Positions 26,629 through 35,103 of a DNA stretch of 40,529 nt are shown here, in pieces (within the stretch, counting starts at the first letter, position 1; each line of letters starts with the position of its first letter). The notes under the pieces were generated by a model. That model did not search any database. It was given only the letters and a program-made list of their open reading frames with translations, and was not told the origin of the DNA. This stretch comes from Candidatus Nanopelagicales bacterium (GTDB taxonomy: Bacteria; Actinomycetota; Actinomycetes; S36-B12; CAIYMF01). A program made the position numbers and the translations under genes. The stretch lies in assembly GCA_025456015.1 (NCBI GenBank), contig JALOLK010000019.1, positions 1 through 40,529 on the forward strand, in the 5' to 3' direction.

Positions 26629-26700
26629 CCGATCCTCTCCCGTTCCAACGATGTGCTCCCGTCTGGACGGGAGAAGATCGATCGGACGGGAGAGGATCGG
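26629..26700 (-). repeat. Nested inverted repeat that sequesters the Shine-Dalgarno of the 26628 gene
   Basis: Perfect 15-bp arms (26629-26643 and 26686-26700) end immediately before the ATG at 26628. The arm next to the ATG is ACGGGAGAGGATCGG on the transcript and contains the ribosome-binding GGGAGAGG. Inside lies a second hairpin, 8-bp arms at 26656-26663 and 26666-26673. A further copy of the anti-SD sequence (26666-26680) could pair with the same SD using one G-U pair, so two partners compete for it. It may be a translational switch or a REP-like element. Confidence 0.7.
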
Positions 26701-26771
26701 GTGCCGCCGGGCGGGGGCGGGGTTGGCCGGGGAGGGGGAGCGGGCGGGGGAGGAGGCAGCGGTCACCAGCC

Positions 26772-27005
26772 TCACCCCGCCGGGGTGCGGCCCGCCGGGC
26801 TCCCGCGCACCACGAGGCTGTCGAGCAGCTCGGCCGTGGCCCCGGCGACCGCGGCGACGGCGGCGTCGAACGCGGCCGCGTTGTGCGGGGCCGGGGTGCG
26901 GAACCCGCTCACCTTGCGCACGTACTGCAGCGCGGCCGCGCGGATCTCGGCCTCGGTGGGGTCCTCGTGGAACGGCGGGCGCAGGGTCTGGATGCTGCGG
27001 CACAT
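26772..27005 (-). CDS. DUF2277 family protein
   Basis: A 77-residue protein starting MCRSIQTLRPPFHEDPTEAE, the conserved opening of DUF2277, followed by AALQYVRKVSGFRTPAPHN and a helical C-terminus. The function is unknown; the conserved Cys2 and the basic RKVSG-R motif suggest nucleic-acid binding, but this is a guess. The start at 27005 fits family length; an upstream in-frame ATG at 27041 would add 12 residues not conserved in the family. It is divergent from the DUF2804 gene with 56 bp between. Confidence 0.85.
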   Translation of the reverse strand: MCRSIQTLRPPFHEDPTEAEIRAAALQYVRKVSGFRTPAPHNAAAFDAAVAAVAGATAELLDSLVVRGSPAGRTPAG

Positions 27006-27048
27006 GCCCCGCAGTGTCCCGCCGCGGACCACCTCGCGCACCCCGGGC

Positions 27049-27054
27049 TACGCT
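27049..27054 (+). promoter_or_regulatory. Leaderless -10 hexamer TACGCT for the DUF2804 gene
   Basis: TACGCT lies 7 nt before the GTG at 27062. Confidence 0.55.
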
Positions 27055-27061
27055 CGTCGCC

Positions 27062-28042
27062 GTGGCCGAGCTCACCGCACGGGTGGACCTCTGCGGCCCC
27101 GACGGCCGGCTCAACCCGGCAGCCGTGGGCTGGACCCGCCGGCCCCTGCACACCGCCAACCTGCGCGGCTGGGGCCGGACCAAGCGCTGGGAGTACTGGG
27201 GCGTGATGACCCCGGAGGCCTTCGTCGGCATCACGGTCTCCTCGCTGGACTACGCCGGCGTGCACGGCATCTACGTGCTGGACCGTCGCTCGGGCACCGA
27301 GACCGTGCGCGGCACGGTGGAGCCGCTCGCCCGCAGCACGGTCCTGCCCGCCCGCAGCGGCGTGGGCACGGCCCGGGCCAGCGCCGGGGGCCTGGTCATC
27401 GAGCTGGCCAGCACCGCTGCCGGCACGCACATCGACGCGCGCGCCGAGGGGGTGCACCTCGTCGCCGACGTCGCCCCCGGCGCGGAGAGTCTCGGCGTGG
27501 TGGTCCCCTGGTCGCCGGGCCGGTTCCAGTACACGGTGAAGGACGTCGGGCGCGCCGTGTCGGGCACGCTGCGCCTGGCCGGCGAGGAGCGTGCCTTCGG
27601 GCCCGGCGACGGCTCCTTCGCGGTGCTCGACCACGGCCGTGGCCGCTGGCCCTACGACATCACCTGGAACTGGGCGGCCGGGTTCGGGGTGCTCGGCGGG
27701 CGGCGCATCGGCCTGCAGCTGGGCGGGAAGTGGACCGACGGCACCGGGCAGACCGAGAACGCGCTGTTCGTCGACGGCCAGCTCCACAAGCTGCACGACG
27801 ACCTCCTCTGGACCTACGACCGGCAGGACTGGACCGCCCCGTGGCGCATCCGCGGCCCGGGCGTCGACGTGACGCTGGCCCCCTTCCACGAGCGGGTCGA
27901 GCGCACGAACCTGTTCGTGGTCGCCTCGCAGATCCACCAGTGCTTCGGGCGGTTCACCGGCTGGGTGCACGACGCGACCCGCACCCCCGTCGCCGTCGAC
28001 GGCCTGCTCGGCTGGGCCGAGGAGGCGCACAACCGCTGGTAG
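27062..28042 (+). CDS. DUF2804 family protein
   Basis: A 326-residue protein of the DUF2804 family, whose function is unknown. It has WGRTKRWEYWGVMTPEAFVG near the N-terminus, a DHGRGRWPYDITWNWAAGFG core, and the signature GGKWTDGTGQTENALFVDGQ followed by LHKLHDDLLWTYDR. It ends in a beta-rich region. No signal peptide or helix is seen. The fold may be a lipocalin-like or carotenoid-hydratase-like beta structure, but I cannot assign a substrate. The GTG start is decided by the TACGCT hexamer. Confidence 0.88.
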   Translation: MAELTARVDLCGPDGRLNPAAVGWTRRPLHTANLRGWGRTKRWEYWGVMTPEAFVGITVSSLDYAGVHGIYVLDRRSGTETVRGTVEPLARSTVLPARSGVGTARASAGGLVIELASTAAGTHIDARAEGVHLVADVAPGAESLGVVVPWSPGRFQYTVKDVGRAVSGTLRLAGEERAFGPGDGSFAVLDHGRGRWPYDITWNWAAGFGVLGGRRIGLQLGGKWTDGTGQTENALFVDGQLHKLHDDLLWTYDRQDWTAPWRIRGPGVDVTLAPFHERVERTNLFVVASQIHQCFGRFTGWVHDATRTPVAVDGLLGWAEEAHNRW

Positions 28043-28051
28043 CCACGTGGG

Positions 28052-28065
28052 GGGTCCTTCGTCCC
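28052..28065. promoter_or_regulatory. DosR/DevR-like box GGGTCCTTCGTCCC
   Basis: A perfect fit to GGGNC-N4-GNCCC, matching at 11 of 14 positions the mycobacterial box GGGTCAATGGTCCC as I remember it. It lies 74 bp before the ATG at 28139; no -10 hexamer is obvious downstream. Confidence 0.4.
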
Positions 28066-28138
28066 TTGGCGCGGGCCCCGCGGCGGAGTGGGCTGGCGGT
28101 GTCAGGCCAGTCCGGCAGGGGAGCGCGAGGAGGCGGCC

Positions 28139-29038
28139 ATGATCCTGGTGTGTGGTGCGACCGGTGCACTCGGCGGGCGGGTCGCGGACCGCCTGGTGGT
28201 GAGCGGGGCGTCGGTGCGGGCGCTGGTCCGGCCGGGCAGCGACGCCACGGCCCTCGAGGAGCTCGGGGTCCAGGTGGTCCGCGGCGACCTGCGCGAGCCG
28301 GGGACGCTGCCGGCGGCCCTCGAGGGCGTCGGCACGGTCGTGACCACGGCCAATGCGATCGGCCGGATCCTCGCCGGCGCCACCGACCTCACGATCGCCG
28401 CCGTCGACGGCGACGGGAACCGTGCCCTCGTCGCTGCCGCTGAGGCCGCCGGGGTCCGCCGGTTCGTGTTCGTCTCCGTGGCCGGACTGGGTGACGAGCT
28501 GGCGCGCCTCGCGCCGCTCATGGACGCCAAGTGGGCCACCGAGCGGGCGCTGCGCGCGACCGGGATGCAGGTGGTGCTCGTCCGCCCGGACATGTTCCAG
28601 GAGGTCTGGCTGGCGCCGGCCACGGGGATCGACCCGCAGGCCGGCAAGGCCCTGGTCCACGGCCGCGGGGAGACCCCCCAGCGCTACGTCGCCATGGACG
28701 ACGTCGCCGCGCTGTGCGCCCATGTGGCGCTCGCCGGGGACCCCCCGGCGGTCGTCGAGTTCGGCGGGCCGGAGGCGCTGACCCGGATGGATGTCGTGCA
28801 CGCCTTCGAGGCCGCGCTGGGGCGCCCGCTCGCGGTACGGCACGTGCCCCGCGCCGCGCTGTCCGTGGGCCACCGCGCGCTGGGCCGGCTCAAGCCCGAG
28901 GTCGCCTCGCTCATGGGCATGGCGCTGTACGCCGACATCCATCCGGCCACCTGGGACGACGCGCCGCTGCGCGCCATCGGCCTCGAGCCGCGCTCGACCC
29001 TGGCCCGCATCACCGAGCTGGCCGGCGCCCCGGCCTGA
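28139..29038 (+). CDS. NAD(P)-binding NmrA-like / atypical SDR protein
   Basis: A 299-residue Rossmann protein. The dinucleotide loop is VCGATGALGGRVADRL at residues 4-19. The NmrA-type features follow: an acidic-to-basic strand end (VRALVRPGSD), GDLREPGTL, the FVFVSVAGLG strand, and no canonical Y-x-x-x-K (the catalytic position is replaced by MDAKWATE). Such proteins act as quinone oxidoreductases, redox sensors or epimerase-like enzymes. ATG 28139 has a strong GAGGAGG 6 nt upstream. A DosR-like box lies upstream, consistent with a redox role. Confidence 0.85.
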   Translation: MILVCGATGALGGRVADRLVVSGASVRALVRPGSDATALEELGVQVVRGDLREPGTLPAALEGVGTVVTTANAIGRILAGATDLTIAAVDGDGNRALVAAAEAAGVRRFVFVSVAGLGDELARLAPLMDAKWATERALRATGMQVVLVRPDMFQEVWLAPATGIDPQAGKALVHGRGETPQRYVAMDDVAALCAHVALAGDPPAVVEFGGPEALTRMDVVHAFEAALGRPLAVRHVPRAALSVGHRALGRLKPEVASLMGMALYADIHPATWDDAPLRAIGLEPRSTLARITELAGAPA

Positions 29039-29066
29039 GTCCGCGCGCGTCCAGCTGGGGCGGGCG

Positions 29067-29072
29067 TAGGGT
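29067..29072 (+). promoter_or_regulatory. Leaderless -10 hexamer TAGGGT for the ABC exporter operon
   Basis: TAGGGT lies 6 nt before the GTG at 29079. Confidence 0.6.
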
Positions 29073-29078
29073 CCGTCC

Positions 29079-30812
29079 GTGATCGGCCTGCTGCGCCACC
29101 ACCTGGCCCCCTACCGCCGCGACCTGGTGATCATCGTCGCCCTGCTCGTCCTGCAGGTGCTGGGCGCGCTGTACCTGCCCGAGCTGAACGCCGACATCAT
29201 CAACAACGGCGTCGCCCAGGGCGACACCGGCTACATCGTGCGCGTGGGCGGCTGGATGCTGGTGGTCTCGCTGGTGGTCGTGGCCACCGCGATCGTCGGC
29301 ATCTACTACTCCTCGCGCACGGCGATGTCGGTCGGCCGGGACCTGCGCTCGCGGCTGTTCCGCACCGTCCAGACGTTCTCGCTGCGGGAGATGAACCAGC
29401 TCGGCGCGCCGTCGCTGATCACGCGCAACACCAACGACGTGCAGCAGGTCCAGATGTTCGCGCAGGTGGCGCTCACCATCATGATCACCGCACCGCTCAC
29501 CGCCGTCGGGGCCTTCTTCATGGCGATCCGCCAGGACGGGCCGCTGTCGCTGCTGCTGCTCGTGATCGTGCCGGTCATGGTCGTGCTGATCGGCTCGATC
29601 ATGGTCCGGGCCGTCCCGCTGTTCCGGGCGATGCAGGTCAAGATCGACCGGATCAACCTCGTGCTGCGCGAGAACCTCACGGGCATCCGCGTGATCCGCG
29701 CGTTCGTGCGGACCGCGCACGAGGAGCAGCGCTTCGCCGCGGCGAACGCGGACCTCACGGACACGACGCTGCGGGTCAACCGGCTGTTCGCCCTGCTCAT
29801 GCCGGCGCTCATGCTGGTGATGAACCTCTCGAGCGTGGCGGTGGTCTGGTTCGGGGGGCATCGCGTGGCGGCCGGCGAGATGCCGGTGGGCAACCTGATG
29901 GCGTTCCTCGCCTACCTCATGCAGGTGCTGTTCTCGGTGATGATGGCCACGATGGTGCTGGTGATGTGGCCGCGAGCGGCCGCGTCCTCCGAGCGCCTGA
30001 ACGAGGTCCTCGCCGTCGAGCCGGCCATCCACGACCCCGCGGTGCCCGAGCCCGCGATGGCCGCCGTGCGCGGCACGGTGGAGTTCCGCGACGTCGAGTT
30101 CGGCTACCCCGGGGCGGCCGACCCGGTGCTCACCGGCATCTCGTTCACCGCCCGGCCGGGCCAGACCACGGCGATCATCGGCTCGACCGGCTCGGGCAAG
30201 TCCACCCTCATCAACCTGGTGCCGCGGCTCTACGACGTGACCGCGGGCGCCGTCCTGGTCGACGGGGTCGACGTGCGCGACCGTGCGCGCGCGGACCTGT
30301 GGGCCTCGATCGGCCTGGTGCCGCAGCGCGCGTTCCTGTTCTCGGGGACGATCGCGGACAACCTGCGCTTCGGCGCGCCGGGGGCCACCGACGAGCAGCT
30401 GTGGCGCGCGCTGGAGATCGCGCAGGGCGCGGAGTTCGTGCGGGCGCTGCCCGAGGGGCTCGAGGCGCCGATCGAGCAGGGCGGGGCGAACGTCTCGGGC
30501 GGCCAGCGCCAGCGCCTGGCGATCGCCAGGGCCCTGGTGCGCGACCCAGCCGTCTACGTCTTCGACGACTCGTTCTCGGCGCTGGACTACGCCACGGACG
30601 CACGGCTGCGCGCCGCGCTGCGCGAGCCCACCCGGCAGTCGTGCGTCCTCGTGGTCGCCCAGCGGGTGTCCACCATCCGGCACGCCGACCAGATCCTCGT
30701 GCTCGACGAGGGCCGGCTCGTCGGGGTGGGCACCCACGCCAGCCTCATGGCCGACTGCCCGACCTACGGCGAGATCGTGCTCTCCCAGCTGTCCGCGGAG
30801 GAGGCCGCATGA
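29079..30812 (+). CDS. Heterodimeric ABC exporter, subunit with degenerate ATP site
   Basis: A 577-residue half-transporter: six helices (about residues 15-300), then an ATPase domain. Walker A is GSTGSGKST and the signature is NVSGGQRQRLAIARAL. Walker B reads VYVFDDSFSALD with Asp where the catalytic Glu normally sits, and the H-loop His is Gln (VVAQRVSTI). This combination marks the non-hydrolysing site of heterodimeric exporters such as TM287/288. It overlaps its partner gene by 4 nt (ATGA). Substrates of this class are drugs, lipids or peptides; none can be assigned here. Confidence 0.92.
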   Translation: MIGLLRHHLAPYRRDLVIIVALLVLQVLGALYLPELNADIINNGVAQGDTGYIVRVGGWMLVVSLVVVATAIVGIYYSSRTAMSVGRDLRSRLFRTVQTFSLREMNQLGAPSLITRNTNDVQQVQMFAQVALTIMITAPLTAVGAFFMAIRQDGPLSLLLLVIVPVMVVLIGSIMVRAVPLFRAMQVKIDRINLVLRENLTGIRVIRAFVRTAHEEQRFAAANADLTDTTLRVNRLFALLMPALMLVMNLSSVAVVWFGGHRVAAGEMPVGNLMAFLAYLMQVLFSVMMATMVLVMWPRAAASSERLNEVLAVEPAIHDPAVPEPAMAAVRGTVEFRDVEFGYPGAADPVLTGISFTARPGQTTAIIGSTGSGKSTLINLVPRLYDVTAGAVLVDGVDVRDRARADLWASIGLVPQRAFLFSGTIADNLRFGAPGATDEQLWRALEIAQGAEFVRALPEGLEAPIEQGGANVSGGQRQRLAIARALVRDPAVYVFDDSFSALDYATDARLRAALREPTRQSCVLVVAQRVSTIRHADQILVLDEGRLVGVGTHASLMADCPTYGEIVLSQLSAEEAA

Positions 30813-32818
30813 GCGCCGGGGCGGCCACGGCCGGCGGCCGGCCGGGCGGCGGGGGGTCCTCGGGCGGGCCCGCGCGTCCCGGCGGGCCGGCCGGTCCCGG
30901 CGGCCCGGGCGGCGGGCCGATGGGCGGGCTGCTGGTGCCGACCCAGAAGTCCAGCGACTTCCGCGGCACGGCCACGCGCCTGTCCCGTCGGCTGGGCCCG
31001 TACCGCTGGCAGATCCTGCTCGTGGTGGGGATGACCATCGGCTCGGTGATCCTCGCGGTCATCGGGCCCAAGCTGCTGGGCAACGCGACCACGATGGTGT
31101 TCGAGGGGGCGGTCGCCTCGACGCTGCCCGCCGGCGTGCCGCTGGACACCATCGTCGCGTCGCTGCGCGCGCAGGGGCAGACGACGCAGGCCGACATGCT
31201 CGCCGCGATGGACATCGTCCCCGGCACGGGTGTGGACTTCACCGCGCTCGCCCAGCTGCTGGCGCTGATCGGGGTGCTCTACCTGGTGTCGTCGCTGCTG
31301 AGCTGGGCGGCCGCCTGGATCATGGCCGGGGTCACCCAGTCGACCATCTACGAGCTGCGGGCCGAGGTCGACCGCAAGATCGGCCGGCTGCCCCTGCGGT
31401 ACTTCGACCAGCACGCCCGCGGCGACCTGCTGTCCCGGGTCACCAACGACATCGACAACGTGTCGAACACCCTGCAGCAGGTGCTCACCCAGCTCATCAC
31501 CTCGGTGCTCACCGTCATCGGCGTGCTGGCCATCATGTTCTGGATGTCGCCGCTGCTGGCGGTGATCGCGCTGCTCACGGTGCCGCTGTCGTTCGTCGTC
31601 ACCATGGTCATCGCCCGGCGCTCCCAGCAGCAGTTCACCGCGCAGTGGGAGTGGACCGGGCAGCTGAACGGCCACGTCGAGCAGATGTTCACCGGCCACG
31701 ACCTGGTGAAGGTGTTCGGCCACGCCGACCGCGCCGTCGAGGAGTTCGACGCGCTGAACGCCCGCATGTACGAGTCGAGCTTCCGGGCGCAGTTCGTCTC
31801 CGGGATCATCCAGCCGGCGATGATGTTCATCTCGAACCTCAACTACGTGCTCATCTCGGTGATCGGCGGCATCCAGGTCGCCAACGGCCTGATGCCGCTC
31901 GGCGACGTGCAGGCGTTCATCCAGTACGCCCGGCAGTTCCAGATGCCCATCACGCAGATCGCCGCGGTGGTGAACCTCATGCAGTCCGGGATCGCGTCGG
32001 CCGAGCGCGTGTTCGAGTTCCTCGACGCGCAGGACGAGAGCCCCGACCCCGCCGCGCCGGCCGAGCCCCGCCCGGTCCGCGGGCGCGTGGCCTTCGAGGG
32101 CGTCTCGTTCCGCTACGTCCCCGACACGCCGCTGATCCGCGACCTCGACCTCGTCGTCGAGCCGGGGCAGTCCTGCGCGATCGTCGGGCCGACCGGGGCG
32201 GGCAAGACCACGCTGGTGAACCTGCTCATGCGCTTCTACGACGTCGACGGCGGACGCATCACCCTGGACGGCGTGGACACCCGCGACATGGCCCGCGACG
32301 GCCTGCGCGGCAGCTTCGGCATGGTGCTGCAGGACACCTGGCTGTTCAGCGGGACGATCCGCGAGAACATCGCCTACGGCGCCGCGGACGCGACCGAGGA
32401 GCAGGTGATGGCTGCGGCGCGCGCGGCCTACGTCGACCACTTCGTGCGCACGCTGCCCGACGGCTACGACACGGTGCTCGACGACGAGGCGTCCAACGTC
32501 TCGGCCGGCGAGAAGCAGCTCATCACGATCGCCCGGGCGTTCCTGAGCGACCCGGCCATCCTCATCCTCGACGAGGCGACGTCCTCGGTCGACACCCGCA
32601 CCGAGCTGCTGGTCCAGAAGGCGATGGCCAGGCTGCGCGAGGGCCGGACCTCGTTCGTCATCGCCCACCGGCTGAGCACCATCCGCGACGCCGACACGAT
32701 CCTGGTCATGGAGGACGGCGCGATCGTCGAGCAGGGCGACCACGCCACGCTGCTGGGCGCCGACGGCGCCTACGCCCGGCTCTACCAGTCGCAGTTCGCC
32801 GGGGCGATCGCCGAGTAG
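30809..32818 (+). CDS. Heterodimeric ABC exporter, subunit with catalytic ATP site
   Basis: A 669-residue half-transporter, partner of the gene before it. A Gly/Pro-rich cytoplasmic N-terminus of ~40 residues precedes the first helix. A ~65-residue extracytoplasmic insertion lies between helices 1 and 2, a feature common in actinobacterial members. Walker A is GPTGAGKTT, Walker B is ILILDEATSSVD with the catalytic Glu, and the H-loop is VIAHRLSTI. The signature is degenerate (NVSAGEKQL). Because sites form between subunits, its Walker A/B pairs with the intact VSGGQ of the partner: one working and one degenerate site, as expected. Confidence 0.92.
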   Translation: MSAGAATAGGRPGGGGSSGGPARPGGPAGPGGPGGGPMGGLLVPTQKSSDFRGTATRLSRRLGPYRWQILLVVGMTIGSVILAVIGPKLLGNATTMVFEGAVASTLPAGVPLDTIVASLRAQGQTTQADMLAAMDIVPGTGVDFTALAQLLALIGVLYLVSSLLSWAAAWIMAGVTQSTIYELRAEVDRKIGRLPLRYFDQHARGDLLSRVTNDIDNVSNTLQQVLTQLITSVLTVIGVLAIMFWMSPLLAVIALLTVPLSFVVTMVIARRSQQQFTAQWEWTGQLNGHVEQMFTGHDLVKVFGHADRAVEEFDALNARMYESSFRAQFVSGIIQPAMMFISNLNYVLISVIGGIQVANGLMPLGDVQAFIQYARQFQMPITQIAAVVNLMQSGIASAERVFEFLDAQDESPDPAAPAEPRPVRGRVAFEGVSFRYVPDTPLIRDLDLVVEPGQSCAIVGPTGAGKTTLVNLLMRFYDVDGGRITLDGVDTRDMARDGLRGSFGMVLQDTWLFSGTIRENIAYGAADATEEQVMAAARAAYVDHFVRTLPDGYDTVLDDEASNVSAGEKQLITIARAFLSDPAILILDEATSSVDTRTELLVQKAMARLREGRTSFVIAHRLSTIRDADTILVMEDGAIVEQGDHATLLGADGAYARLYQSQFAGAIAE

Positions 32819-32822
32819 CGCG

Positions 32823-33128
32823 CTAGGCGTTCCCGGGCGTCGGCGGTCCGGGGCGAACCACGTGGGCCGTGCCGCGCTCGAGGTCGATCCGGGTGCGGGG
32901 CGGGGCGCCGTCCTCGGCCTGGTCGGCCATGAGGGTCATGTGCTCGCGCTCCTCGACCTGGTGGCGCTTCGAGGGCTGGAAGGCCTCCTGCAGCACGTCG
33001 AATCCCGTCGATGACATCGCCGTGCCGCGCCGGCCCCAGCCGCGCCGCCCGGCGAGCAGCTCGATCATGCCCAGCACGAAGAGCCCGATCACGAGGACCG
33101 GCAGCGCCATGCCGAGCAGGAACCCCAC
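32823..33128 (-). CDS. Small single-helix membrane protein, DUF6191-like
   Basis: A 101-residue protein: an N-terminal hydrophobic segment (GFLLGMALPVLVIGLFVLGM), a basic turn (GRRGWGRRG), then a cytoplasmic tail containing FDVLQEAFQPSKRHQVEERE, the segment I associate with DUF6191-type proteins, and a polar end. Function unknown. I chose the GTG at 33128, preceded by GGAGGT with a 6-nt gap, because the helix begins there; an upstream in-frame ATG at 33188 would add 20 residues with no similarity. It is tail to tail with the ABC operon, 4 nt from its stop. Confidence 0.75.
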   Translation of the reverse strand: MGFLLGMALPVLVIGLFVLGMIELLAGRRGWGRRGTAMSSTGFDVLQEAFQPSKRHQVEEREHMTLMADQAEDGAPPRTRIDLERGTAHVVRPGPPTPGNA

Positions 33129-33208
33129 CGCGCACCTCCGCAGCAAGTCTCCCGCTGGCGCGCCGCGCTGCCAAGCGTGGGCCGCCACGGCGTGCCACGC
33201 TGCGGAGC

Positions 33209-34210
33209 ATGCGGATCCTCGTCGTCGGCGGCACCCGGTTCGTGGGCCGGCACCTCGTGGCGGCTGCGGTCGCCCGTGGCCATCAGGTGACCGTGCTGCA
33301 CCGCGGCGTGGGGTGCACCGCCCCGCCCGGCACCGAGCACCTGCACGCCGACCGCGACGCCGACCTCGCCGCGCTGGCCGGGCGGAGCTGGGACGCCACC
33401 GTGGACACCTGCGCCTACCTGCCGCGGCAGGTGAGCGCGCTGGCCGACGCCCTCGAGGATCGGGGTGGCCGCTACGTGCTCATCTCGACCGTCTCGGTGT
33501 ACGCCGATGCGCACGAGCCGGGCCTGGACGAGCAGGCCCCGGTCGTCCCACCGCTGGGCCTGGACGGCGAGGCGCCGGCCATCGACGACCACACCTACGG
33601 CAGGCTCAAGGTGGGCTGCGAGCAGGTGGCCGCCCAGCGGTTCGCCGGTGCGCTGCTCGTGGTGCGGCCCACCTACATCGTCGGCCCGCACGACCACACC
33701 GCACGGTTCCCGTACTGGGTGGCGCGCATGGCCAGGGGCGGCGAGGTGCTCTGCCCGGGCGACCCGGGGGCCCCGATGCAGGTCGTCGACGGCCGCGATC
33801 TCGCCGTGTTCACGGTCGGGCTGCTCGAGGCCGGCAGCCAGGGCGTGTACCACGCGCTGGGCCCGGAGCCCCCGTGGTCGTTCGCCGACCTGCTCGCGGG
33901 CATCCAGCGGGCCGTCGCCCCGCCCGGCACGACCCTGACCTGGGTGCCGTCGGCCTGGCTGGCCGAGCAGGGCGTGGACCCCGGCGCGCTGCCGCTGTGG
34001 ACCGGCTCGGACGAGCCCGAGTTCGCCCTGGCGATGGATCCTGCGGCCGCGCTGGCCGCCGGCCTGCGGCTGCGCCCCGTGGGGCAGACGGCGCAGGACA
34101 CGCTGGCCTGGCTGGACTCACCCGACGGCGCGCGGCTGGCCCGTCGCGCCTGGCTGCCGGCGGACCGCGAGGAGGCGCTGCTCAACGCGTGGCGGGATCG
34201 CGCGGGCTGA
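33209..34210 (+). CDS. NAD-dependent epimerase/dehydratase family protein
   Basis: A 333-residue extended-SDR protein. The NAD loop is VVGGTRFVGRHLVAAA at residues 5-20; the active-site strand is YVLISTVSVYAD with Ser-Thr, and YGRLK supplies Tyr and Lys. RPTYIVGPHDHTARFPYW follows, as in reductases/epimerases of the plant-type isoflavone or nucleotide-sugar group. Substrate not assignable. The ATG at 33209 has a weak CACGCT hexamer 7 nt upstream. The last 29 bp overlap the 3' end of the convergent gene. Confidence 0.88.
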   Translation: MRILVVGGTRFVGRHLVAAAVARGHQVTVLHRGVGCTAPPGTEHLHADRDADLAALAGRSWDATVDTCAYLPRQVSALADALEDRGGRYVLISTVSVYADAHEPGLDEQAPVVPPLGLDGEAPAIDDHTYGRLKVGCEQVAAQRFAGALLVVRPTYIVGPHDHTARFPYWVARMARGGEVLCPGDPGAPMQVVDGRDLAVFTVGLLEAGSQGVYHALGPEPPWSFADLLAGIQRAVAPPGTTLTWVPSAWLAEQGVDPGALPLWTGSDEPEFALAMDPAAALAAGLRLRPVGQTAQDTLAWLDSPDGARLARRAWLPADREEALLNAWRDRAG

Positions 34211-34958
34211 GCCCGTCGACGGCGTCGGCCTGCGCGCCGTCCGCCGGCCCGGTCGCCGCGTCGGTCGGGCCCCCGGACCGGCCCAGCCTGCGCGCCCGGT
34301 GCGCCGGCTCGACCACGAGCCACGACAGCCAGATCACGACCAGCACCATGGGCCACCCCAGGGCGACCTTCGCGATGCCCAGGGCGACGGTCATCCCGGC
34401 CAGCCAGAGGGGCGTCATCACTGCGAGGCGCACGAGGAACGACGCCACCCAGATCCAGCTGGCCCGGCAGTAGGCGGCCAGCATCACCGGATCGGTCCGC
34501 CAGGTCGACGACCGCGTGATCGCCCCGACGGTCAGGCCCAGGAACGGCCGCTTGATCCAGATCGAGACCGCCCACGCGAGGGCGGCCCCGGCGTTGGCCA
34601 GCAGGCTGGGCAGGAAGTAGTCCTCCGGCCGGCCGGTGCGCGAGGCGACGAAGGCCGCCAGGGCGACGGCGCCGAACCCGGCCAGCGCGTGGCGCAGCGT
34701 GTCGCGGCGGACCAGCCGCAGGACGGTGACGGCGACGCCGGCGACGAGGGCGGCGAGCAGGGCGATGCGCAGCTCGTTGCCGCTGGCCAGGTAGGTGCCG
34801 ACGAAGGTGAGCGGCGGCAGCGCCGAGTCGAGCACCCCGCGCCGGCCGCCGAACGCCTCGAAGAGGGTCACGTCCGCGACGTCGACGGGCTGGTCGGCGG
34901 CGTCGGGCGCGGGCTGGTCGGCGCCGCGCGCCGGCTCGGCGGCGGCGGGATCGGGCAT
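34182..34958 (-). CDS. DUF3159-like integral membrane protein
   Basis: A 258-residue membrane protein with an acidic, Ala/Pro-rich N-terminus (about 30 residues), five or six helices, and a polar C-terminus. The segment TLFEAFGGRRGVLDSALPPL leads the first helices, and RPFLGLTVGAITRSSTWRTD follows mid-protein; both are typical of the actinobacterial DUF3159 family. The function is unknown. The start at 34958 is decided by a TACCCT hexamer 7 nt upstream. The 3' end overlaps the epimerase gene by 29 bp, convergent. Confidence 0.85.
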   Translation of the reverse strand: MPDPAAAEPARGADQPAPDAADQPVDVADVTLFEAFGGRRGVLDSALPPLTFVGTYLASGNELRIALLAALVAGVAVTVLRLVRRDTLRHALAGFGAVALAAFVASRTGRPEDYFLPSLLANAGAALAWAVSIWIKRPFLGLTVGAITRSSTWRTDPVMLAAYCRASWIWVASFLVRLAVMTPLWLAGMTVALGIAKVALGWPMVLVVIWLSWLVVEPAHRARRLGRSGGPTDAATGPADGAQADAVDGLSPRDPATR

Positions 34959-34965
34959 GGGGTCA

Positions 34966-34971
34966 AGGGTA
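34966..34971 (-). promoter_or_regulatory. Leaderless -10 hexamer TACCCT for the DUF3159-like gene
   Basis: TACCCT on the minus strand, 7 nt before the ATG at 34958. Confidence 0.55.
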
Positions 34972-35008
34972 GGGCCCGGGGCGCCCGGCACAACCGCGGC
35001 TGGTGAGG

Positions 35009-35081
35009 GGACCCTTCGTGCAGGGGCCCCCCGGTGCGCGACGTACCCTCGGAGCATCCGAGCAGAACACCCGTGGGGGTA
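35009..35081 (+). promoter_or_regulatory. Promoter region of the PCu(A)C-DyP operon
   Basis: Three elements are visible. GGACCCTTCGTGCA (35009-35022) is a degenerate DosR-like box that shares TTCGTGCAGG with the region before terC. TACCCT (35044-35049) is a likely -10. ACACCCGTGGGGGTA (35067-35081) matches the csoR operator at 11 of 15 positions, its right half perfectly. Copper control of this operon is thus possible but weakly supported. Confidence 0.4.
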
Positions 35082-35103
35082 TCCCGCGGGGGGGAGGGGA
35101 GCC

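Noticed and set aside
23236-28443. A very long open frame on the plus strand across copA, csoR and the repeat protein
   Set aside because: Translation is Arg/Gly/His-rich with no domains. It is the antisense shadow of well-supported minus-strand genes in GC-rich DNA.
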